Shown here piece after piece: positions 56,290 to 64,000 of a stretch of DNA of 64,000 nt. Both the position numbers and the translations under genes were made by a program. Every line of letters begins with the position of its first letter. Within the stretch, counting starts at the first letter, position 1. This DNA comes from Harmothoe impar (taxonomy: Eukaryota > Annelida > Polychaeta > Phyllodocida > Polynoidae): positions 34,557,570 to 34,621,569 of the forward strand of contig OX381705.1 in assembly GCA_947462335.1 (NCBI GenBank), read 5' to 3'. The notes beneath the pieces are model-generated. The model was not told the origin of the DNA. It searched no databases and saw only the letters and a list, made by a program, of their open reading frames with translations.

Positions 56290-57535
56290 GCCCATGTCTA
56301 GCACCCCACAATGTGCTCCATATGTATATGACGACAGGCCCTGTGGTACATCGATTTGAAGATGACTTTGGGAAGTGGGATGTAGAGATAACATTAAAAA
56401 CGTGTCTAGGCTGCGCTGTTTGGGGGAGTGTTATGATCGATCCCTATGAAGATGACACCGTGTTGCCCACTCGCAGGTCGATCAGACCCTGGAGTCACCC
56501 TACCCCGGGCCTGCAGTCACCCTACCCAGGGTCGCTGCTCCCTGGAGTGGACTGCCTATCCGCGGCACCCATCGCTAATGGGTATACTTGTCCGTAATAA
56601 CACAGGATCATAACGGCACCGGGCCGTGGGGAGCCTTCTATGCCACCCCGGGCAATGTGGGGTGGCCCTGACCACGGTAGCACTACCCCCGACTCACTAT
56701 ATTAGTGACCGTTGGTCGGACGCCATCGCTGTTACATCTCATAATGTTGCCAAATAGCATCCTGCGGCCAGCTCGTTTTATGGTAGTATTTTCCCATCTG
56801 TATATTACGATACTGCAGCATCATCACTCGTCATTATAACGTATCTATCTCCTACCCATATAGCGCTGCGTCTTGTCATTTCCAGGTTCAGTTGATGACT
56901 ACTGACAGTACATTAGAAATTCAATGACATATATCAATGTACCAGTTTCAGTTATACTAACTCTAGTCTAAAACTTGCCCATGAACTTTGATAAGTATGT
57001 ATAATGTACATAAAACATATAGTGTAGCAGTAACCATCGTAAAGCAATCATGTCTTATGTTACGATAATATGAGATTCAACCCCACTAACAAGGTTGTCA
57101 CTGGTGTAACGGCTGTTGAAAAGTAGCCGAGACGTAAACAACTCCCATCTGTTGTTTTTTTTCTCTCCATTTTTATAATCCGGCGGTTGATGGCCTGCAG
57201 TTGACATCAAGGTTTGTTCGACCCGGTTTTACCACAGTGGTAGCATTTATTTTATTCAAAGCTACAACAATGAATTCGTGGCAGTACCATGCAACAGACA
57301 CAATTGGAAAACCAACTATGACAAATCTTGTTTGCAATAGTCAATATTCCAATTGACGGTGGGCAATCTTCATTTAGATCATGATCAGCATTGTGATGAG
57401 AGACATGCAACTCGGACTTTTACTATTGCCGAGACGGTCGTGGCTCCACTGAAATCCATTCCTGTAGCTCTCATGGGTCGCATGGTATTATAAACTATAG
57501 AGCATGTTTTGTTTTAATATCATTTTGAATTGAGT
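56290..57535. other. no gene seen
   Basis: The frame at 56313-56597 (+) has no domain. Nothing else is supported. Confidence 0.5.
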
Positions 57536-57536
57536 G

Positions 57537-59918
57537 GCGACATCAGATGTGACATTGCTATTTAGGTACCTATGGGTATATATCATGATCGATGCCTTGA
57601 TTCATCTGTGCATAGTATATATACCCTATGAGATGAATCTTGACTACTCTTGGCATTTCAACATAAACAAAAACATACTTACTCTCGTTGTTTTAAATCT
57701 CCCCATAGCAGACAACAGTCCTATTGTACGATCGCCTGATCGCGTATTACCTACAGCCTGTGGCACCGTCCCCTTTCTCCATACTATTACTACACTGTCC
57801 CATTTCTACATACTAGTTACAGCCTCTTACACTGTCCCATTTCTACATACTACTTACAGCCTGTGACAATGTCCCATTTCTACATACTACTTACAGCCTG
57901 TGACATTGTCCCATTTCTACAAACTACTTACAGCTTGTGACATTGTCCCATTTCTACATACTACTTACAGCCTGTGACAGTGTCCCATTTCTACATACTA
58001 CTTACAGCCTGTGACATTGTCTTATTTCTAGATACTACTTACAGCCTATGATATTGTCCCATTTCTTCATACTACTTACACTTACAGCGTGTGACATTGT
58101 CCCATTTCTACATACTACTTAAAGCCTGTGACATTGTCCCATTTCTGTATACTACTTACAGCCTGTGACAGTGTCCCATTTCTACATACTACTTAAAGCC
58201 TGTGACATTGTCCCATTTCTGTATACTACTAACAGCCTGTGACATTGTCTTATTTCTACAAACTAGTTACAGCCTGTGATACTGTGTCCCATTTCTGTAT
58301 ACTACTAACAGCCTGTGACATTGTCTTATTTCTACAAACTAGTTACAGCCTGTGACACTGTCCTATTTCTACATACCACTTACACTTAGAGTCTATGACC
58401 CTATCTGACTAACTGTATACTTACAATCTGTAATACTTTCTCCGTATCATTTGCCCTTTCATACATACTGCTACCACTTACAGTTTAACACGCTTTTATG
58501 TCCACATACTATTTCCTCATCGCTCGTATAGTGCTGGACGTACACGCATGACTATACCCGCTGTGTGACATCAGATGTGACATTGCTATTTAGGTACCTA
58601 TGGGTATATATCATGATCGATGCCTTGATTCATCTGTGCATAGTATATACCCTATGAGATGAATTTTGACTACTCTTGGCATTTCAACATAAACAAAAAC
58701 ATACTTACTCTCGTTTCTTTAAATCTCCCCATAGCAGACAACTGTCGTATTGTACGATCGCCTGATCGCGTATTACCTACAGCCTGTGGCACCATCCCTT
58801 TCTCTATACTACTACTGCACTCTCCCATTTCTACATACTAGTTACAGCCTATTACACTGTCCCATTTCTACATACTACTTACAGCCTGTGACATTGTCCC
58901 ATTTCTGCATACTATTTTCAGCCTGGGACATTGTCTCGTTTCTATATACTACTTACAGCCTGTGACATTGTCCCATTTCTACATACTACTTACAGCCTGT
59001 GACATTGTCCCATTTCTGCATACTATTTACAGCCTGTGACATTGTCTCATTTCTATATACTACTTACAGTCTGTGACATTGTCCCATTTCTACATACTAC
59101 TTACAGCCTGTGACATTGTCCAATTTCTACATACTACTTACAGCCTATGACATTGTCCAATTTATACATACTACTTACAGCCTGTGACATTGTCCCATTT
59201 CTGCATACTATTTACAGCCTGTGACATTGTCTCATTTCTATATACTACTTACAGCCTGTGACATTGTCCCATTTCTACATACTACTTACAGCCTGTGACG
59301 TTGTCCAATTTCTACATACTACTTGACAGCCTGTGAAATTGTCCCATTTCTACATACCGTAAAACCTCGCATAGAAGCCGCGGCTTGTACGCGAATCAGA
59401 CTCAGCTCTCTTTTGATACCAAACATGCCCATATAGGGTGCGGCTTATACGAGAGTTTTTATATGTATAGTACAGTATCAAATAATGAATTTTCAGAACC
59501 CCTCTGCAGCTTATATGATTTGTCAAAGTACGCTTATACTCGAGTTAGGCTTATACGCGAGGTTTTACGGTACTACTTACAGCCTGTGACATTGTCCCAT
59601 TTCTACATACTACTTAAAGCCTGTGACACTGTCCAATTTCTGTATTCTACTTACAGCCTGTCCGATTTCTACATACTACTTAAAGCCTGTGACATTGTCC
59701 CATTTCTATATACTACTCACAGCCTGTGCCACTTACACTTAGTGTCTATGACCCTATCTGACTAACTGTATACTTACAATCTGTAATACTTTCTCTGTAT
59801 CATTTGCCCTTTCTTACATACTGCTAACACTTACAGTTTAACACGCTTCTACATCTACATACTATTTCCTCATCGCTCGTATAGTGCTGGACGTACAAGC
59901 ATGACTATACCCGCTGTG
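57537..59918. repeat. 37-bp minisatellite field, duplicated as two large blocks
   Basis: Units of CTACTTACAGCCTGTGACAT, then TGTCCCATTTCTACATA at 37-bp spacing. The field is bounded twice by the same ~230-bp leader (57537 and 58565, beginning ACATCAGATGTGACATTGC) and ~185-bp trailer (58378-58564 and 59725-59918). The whole block was therefore duplicated in tandem, and its inner copy number then changed. Confidence 0.9.
59357..59570. mobile_element. 214-bp MITE inserted in the 37-bp array
   Basis: Ends CCGTAAAACCTCGCATAGAAG and its near-complement ending CGAGGTTTTACGG are flanked by TA (59355-59356 and 59571-59572). Neighbouring units read CTACATACTACTTAC uninterrupted. Words of the GCGGCTTATACG type recur inside. 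Confidence 0.85.
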
Positions 59919-59919
59919 C

Positions 59920-60157
59920 ACCTGCGCAATGTATTATATACATGTACAAGGTATATGCATCCTATGCCTCTTCAAAACTCTTTGTACTATAGTCTGCCAT
60001 AGTGTGGTAACCGACTGTTATGTAAGGCTATGGTATTCTGAGCTGTTAGTGAAGCATATTGGCCCATGCTCCGTCATTGCAGGCTCCTACTCAATCACCA
60101 CAAGCTGTAGTAAATCCCAATGTAGAGGAGATGTTGTCAACTCTGTCTCACACTCAG
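59920..60157. other. no gene seen before the Harbinger element
   Basis: Single-copy-looking spacer. The open frame at 59929-60285 has no domain and runs into the transposon end. Confidence 0.5.
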
Positions 60158-60774
60158 AGAGCCTTTTCATAAGGCGAGTTTACGCTATCGTAAATTTAGT
60201 GTGTTTCATAAGGCGGTATCGTTATTTTCGCTATCGTTGTAGCTCGCGTTACTTTTCTCGGGTATTTTCGGTTAGCTCTCGTTAAAAGTAAAATTGAAGT
60301 GTATTTCATAACCAATAACGAGAGCGTTTTACGATATCGTTAAAAAAAAAAACGAAGGTTACGAGACCGATTTTTGTGTTTCATAACCATTATTTATGGG
60401 GACCTTAACCCCTGGTGATAAATATTTTTATTGATGAAAAAAATTCCGAAAAGTGAAAGAGAGGCGAGACAATGTATCCCATATGACGTATATGAAATAT
60501 TAGATTCAACCATACCTTTCTGACCATTTTATAGCAGTTTTAGTAAATATTTTGGACTCTGCCATTTTAGCGCTATCGTAGCGCTCTCGTAAAAATTGCT
60601 GGATTTTCACGATATCGTTAATTGGGATTCCACCCCCAAATGTTTTTTATATCCTAGGTGGCTAACACGAATGGTTATATTTTCTTTGACATCTCCGCCT
60701 TGGTTTGTAATAGTGGAACCCCAAATACACTTTTGGTAAGAACTACATCAGTACCATTGTCACCGGTAGGCAAA

Positions 60775-62613
60775 ATGCAGCAAGGGGACGCACATTACGT
60801 TCCTATTTTTGATGTAAATGGCCGCAAAATCAAACGATATAGAACGAGGATTAATCCTCTAGACCATTGGACTGCAGAAGAATTTCGTAGAAGATACCGT
60901 CTAACCAAAAACATTGCACTAGAGCTGATAGCCGACTTTACTGAATGGTATCCCAAAAATCTGACAGAACAAGGGGGCTCTATACCATTTGACCAGCGTG
61001 TAAGTACACATTTATACATCATTGTTTAAACTGTACAGCAGTACTTCTCAAAAATAACTAATATGGATTAGGTGTATTACATTCTACCCAACATATACAG
61101 TATTTATTGGTTTGATTTATTACTATTTGGCCATAAGTCTAATGACCTGTGCATTCTTTTTCAGTTCTGCCTTGCCCTTAGGTACCTGGCGACTGGGGCC
61201 AATTACTCCACAATAGCCCAGTCCCAGGGCGTTTCCTTGTCATCTGTTACGCGCTGTCTATATGAGGTGTTGGATTTCTTCGAAGATAGAATGGATGCGT
61301 ACATTAAATTCCCGGACACAAGGGCCAAAATGTTATTGGCAGCGGCAGATTGGCAGGATGAGATAGGGCGTCCCAGATGCATTGGGGCGATGGATGGCAC
61401 CCATGTGGCTGTGAAAAGGCCATATTTCAACGAACCCTCGTATATTAATCGCAAGGGCTACCATTCTTTGAATGTGATGGTAAATATTCTTGACATATAT
61501 GGAATTAGTTATTTGTAGGCTTATGTATAATTGTATCTTAGAGTGATGTTGTAATTTGTGTAATATACAATGTAAACATTAGTAATGGGGAAATAAAGAA
61601 TAGCACCTGAATTTTACGATAGCGACCTGAATTTTACGATAGCGCCATGAAGTGTCATATTCTCCAAAAATGTAAACTTTTTTAACAAATATACCAATTT
61701 TTTGTTTTTAGGTGATATGTGATGTCAACAAGAAGTTCATTCATGTGGACCCATGTTATGGAGGCTCGGTAGGTGATGCGCTCGTCTACAATAACAGCGA
61801 GATAAGCGAGGGGAGTGAAGACGGGTTGCTCTATGACTTTTTCTTCCTGGCTGATTCTGGGTACGTTAAATGAAGGCTACATAATGATTTTAATTCCTAA
61901 TTTTGTCTTACAATTATAATGCCATTTGTAACATCGCTAAGTTTACTTGCAAAACTTATATGGCTATACCGGTAATACCTACTAAATACTAAATAATGCA
62001 TAGCTCTTAAAACATAAATCCATAATAAACTATTTATCATTGCTTTTGTTTTACAGATATGGCTTGAAGAAAAATGTCTTCACCCCTATAGACCACCCTG
62101 CCGATGACCAAGATCGCGCTTTCAATAAGTGGCTAAAGAAATGGCGATCTCTTATAGAGCGTGCTATAGGGCTGTGGAAGCAGAGATGGAGGTAATTGAA
62201 TTATTCTGCATTAGCGTTACCTAAAGTAACTGAATTATAATATGTAAAAATGTATACATATCTGTTTCAATAAGTTTATCATGTTAGTTAGCCTACACTA
62301 TCCTTATGAAGTTATGCTGCAATTCACCTTTTCCATTTTTTATAGGTGTCTAGATAGTTCGGCGGGGTACCTGATGCATGACCCGGATATATGCGCCAAA
62401 ATTTGCATAGCGACTGCTTGTTTGCACAATATATGCATAGATAATAATCTTGCAATGGAGCATGACGACGACGATGATGACGATGGCTGGGCCCCAATCC
62501 AACAACCTCTGCTGCAGCCCGCCCAGTTTGTACAGGCCCATGAGCACCTTGCTGCCCGAGGTGCTTACATGGATGAGTATTTTATTGCTCCATTTGATGA
62601 AAATGACGTGTAA
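60775..62613 (+). CDS. HARBI1-like: Harbinger transposase (HARBI1-like DDE nuclease), five exons
   Basis: Exons 60775-60999, 61165-61479, 61712-61860, 62057-62191 and 62346-62613, all with GT-AG introns and matching phases, give 363 codons, close to the usual ~350 for HARBI1. The start ATG (context AAAATGC) was chosen because the open frame upstream begins only with GTG. Residues ~20-60 are the basic N-terminal region, and 76-110 a helix-turn-helix-like segment (YSTIAQSQGVSLSSVTRCL). The DDE nuclease fold follows: D152 in CIGAMDGTHV, D202 in GGSVGDALVY, D228 in LADSGY and E264 in SLIERAIG; the likely triad is D152, D228, E264. IATACLHNICI near the C-terminus is family-typical, and an acidic run (EHDDDDDDD) follows. 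It would cut and join the transposon ends. ATTAAA at 62721-62726 is the likely poly(A) signal. A possible 5' non-coding exon would join at the AG at 60656-60657. Confidence 0.9.
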
Positions 62614-62720
62614 TACCTACTGAAAGTCTGAGCAACCAATATTATATCCTACATCACTGTAACCCTATAGTTGAATTTCGAGAATAACATCTATCAATAA
62701 CGGTTAAATATAAGCATTCA

Positions 62721-62762
62721 ATTAAAACACACATTCAATTATATGATTGTACAAAATTTATT
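62721..62762. terminator. convergent poly(A) signals
   Basis: ATTAAA (+) at 62721-62726 serves the transposase gene, and AATAAA (-) at 62757-62762 the Myb-like gene. They are 30 bp apart and face each other. Confidence 0.6.
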
Positions 62763-62782
62763 TTTTAATTGGTGGAGAACTT

Positions 62783-64000
62783 TTATGCATTATCTTTTGA
62801 ATTTTGACCGGCTTTAAATGATTCATAGTAGTCTGGTTTGTTGACACGATACGTCGTCCAAGGCTTTGGGACTGTGCCAGCTGCCCTCTTCTTGAAGACA
62901 GTCGTGGCTTTGGTGCCGGGGATTCCTATAATGTAAAAAATGCGACGGTTGAAATGTCTTCATGAAAAATTTGTATTATATCAATGGAAGTTTACTATTT
63001 CCATATGAATATATGGGAATTTAAGTCTAAGTTACAGTCCATTATTGAATATGATATGGGATTCACATGAACAAAAAGTTTACCTGTCACTGCTTCATCC
63101 CCGGCGTAGTCCAGTGCCATTATGTCCTCCCTCAGCAGCTGTTTCTCGTCAGGGATGGCGGGCGCACCGGTTTTGGACATCATCTTTTTCAAGACCCGCA
63201 ACTGTTCAGAAGCGTCAAGAATATGTAACATGTCATAAGGTTTAAAAATATGATACAGTCACTTCTTGTAACATTATATTGTGTAAGCAGCTATCGTTAA
63301 CTCATGTTAAAAAACCTATACTTCATTTGCTGAGAGATATGATATACTCAATCCATGTAAGGTGCTGTTGTGTAAGGAGGTATCTTTAACTCTGGCATTT
63401 GGGTTGACATTTGATATAGTCACTTCATGTAACCTCTTGTGGTGTAAGGAGCTATCGTTAAATCACAGCTAAACAGCTATACTTCATTTTGTTTAGTAAC
63501 ATATAGTAAGCTTTAGAGATATGATTGATTTCACAGTCACATTTTGTGTATACCTTGTCCTTTGCGGCACCCACAAAATCCGTTATTTTGTTCTTACACT
63601 GGTCCACCGTCCTGTGTTGCACGGATATGTCATTGACAAAGTCTGTAGAAAAACAATCAATTGTACATTGTGAGTAAAGAAAAAGTTATGTTACATAAAC
63701 GACTACAATGTAAACAGCTCTGTCTAAGATTCCTGTGCTTTATGTTTATTTATTTTAGAAGTTAGGAATTATAAAAAAACATCTCATCTCATTACTGTTA
63801 TCTGTAGTATTCACAGAGTGTACTATAAGAAATAAAAGCAGGAAAGTGTAAGATGAAATTCATGTTGCCGTTATTGCATGGGATATTTTATTTGGGTATT
63901 CATTACCTGATACTTCCTGCCAAGCCCTAGTTCGACTGTCATTCCCACCTGAGTGGTACTCATACGGCCCTTTCAGGAACTTCCGGCGCGCATTTGCGGC
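62783..64000 (-). CDS. Harbinger Myb/SANT-like accessory protein, partial
   Basis: Four exons on the - strand read 64000-63907 (5' end cut by the window), 63642-63554, 63201-63084 and 62925-62783, ending in TAA. Splice phases agree throughout. The first two exons encode a SANT/Myb-like segment (RAWQEVSDFVNDISVQHRTV, then QCKNKITDF), with spaced aromatic residues and the QCKNK word typical of trihelix/Myb proteins. The rest is basic and hydrophilic. In characterised Harbinger elements this protein binds the transposon ends and brings the transposase to the nucleus. AATAAA on the - strand at 62757-62762 is 21 bp past the stop. The 3' ends of the two genes lie within about 170 bp, so their transcripts probably overlap. 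About 30 or more N-terminal residues are missing. Confidence 0.85.

Larger units (their letters stand above)
60158..64000. mobile_element. PIF/Harbinger transposon (right end outside window)
   Basis: Starts at about 60158 with GCCTTTTCATAAGGCGAG after a possible 3-bp TCA target. The left 200 bp and introns contain many TACGATAGCG / CGCTATCGTA words, which look like subterminal transposase-binding repeats. It encodes a transposase (+) and a Myb/SANT-like protein (-) that converge, the usual two-gene layout of this superfamily. Exons are open and splice sites intact, suggesting recent activity. The right TIR and target duplication cannot be checked here. Confidence 0.85.

Noticed and set aside
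60658..60774. Transposase start at 60658
   Set aside because: That codon is GTG and directly follows a good splice acceptor; the first ATG in frame is at 60775.

Overview
The window looks like non-coding, transposon-rich DNA from a metazoan, probably a marine invertebrate. The evidence is an intron-containing PIF/Harbinger transposon, polyadenylation signals, GT-AG introns, tRNA-derived SINE-like modules, abundant minisatellites and many short inverted-repeat elements (MITEs). No bacterial operon structure is present. I see no convincing single-copy host gene, and the species cannot be named from the sequence alone. Most long open frames are by-products of tandem repeats and are not annotated as genes.

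Layout. 1-9.8 kb: AT-rich DNA with a 541-bp TA-flanked MITE, a 1.1-kb 12/13-bp minisatellite, an inverted pair of short-repeat arrays and a 119-bp foldback element. 9.8-19.35 kb: one large unit of 9,545 bp with long terminal inverted repeats and a perfect 6-bp target duplication (GATGGT). Its ends are arrays of CCAAT, octamer, CACGTG and GC-box-like motifs. Its interior carries an Ala-rich ORF, a 117-aa ORF, TATA-led transcription-unit candidates, a tandem repeat of about 395 bp and a series of strong hairpins. It is the best candidate here for an undescribed system. 19.4-34 kb: dispersed MITEs, hairpins, two hAT-like elements and a 99/95-bp satellite. 34-48.7 kb: composite TIR elements (34303-35971, 41394-43239, 47015-47735) that carry tRNA-like modules and nested TTAA-type insertions, plus several palindromic elements, many of them sitting inside minisatellites. 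48.7-60 kb: four tandem-repeat fields (TA-rich, 44-bp G-rich, 77-bp, 37-bp), two of which contain cleanly inserted MITEs.

60.16-64 kb: an apparently intact PIF/Harbinger transposon. A five-exon DDE transposase gene on the + strand (363 codons, catalytic D, D, E all present) converges on a - strand gene for a Myb/SANT-like accessory protein that runs off the window. In this superfamily the Myb-like protein helps the transposase reach the nucleus and bind the transposon ends, so the two genes probably act together. The many non-autonomous elements in the window must depend on transposases encoded elsewhere: TA-duplicating ones resemble Tc1/mariner-type products, TTAA ones piggyBac/Kolobok-type, and the CAG...CTG ones with 5-bp duplications hAT-type.

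All coordinates, repeat periods and splice sites were read by eye. Family assignments rest on termini and target duplications, not on database searches.
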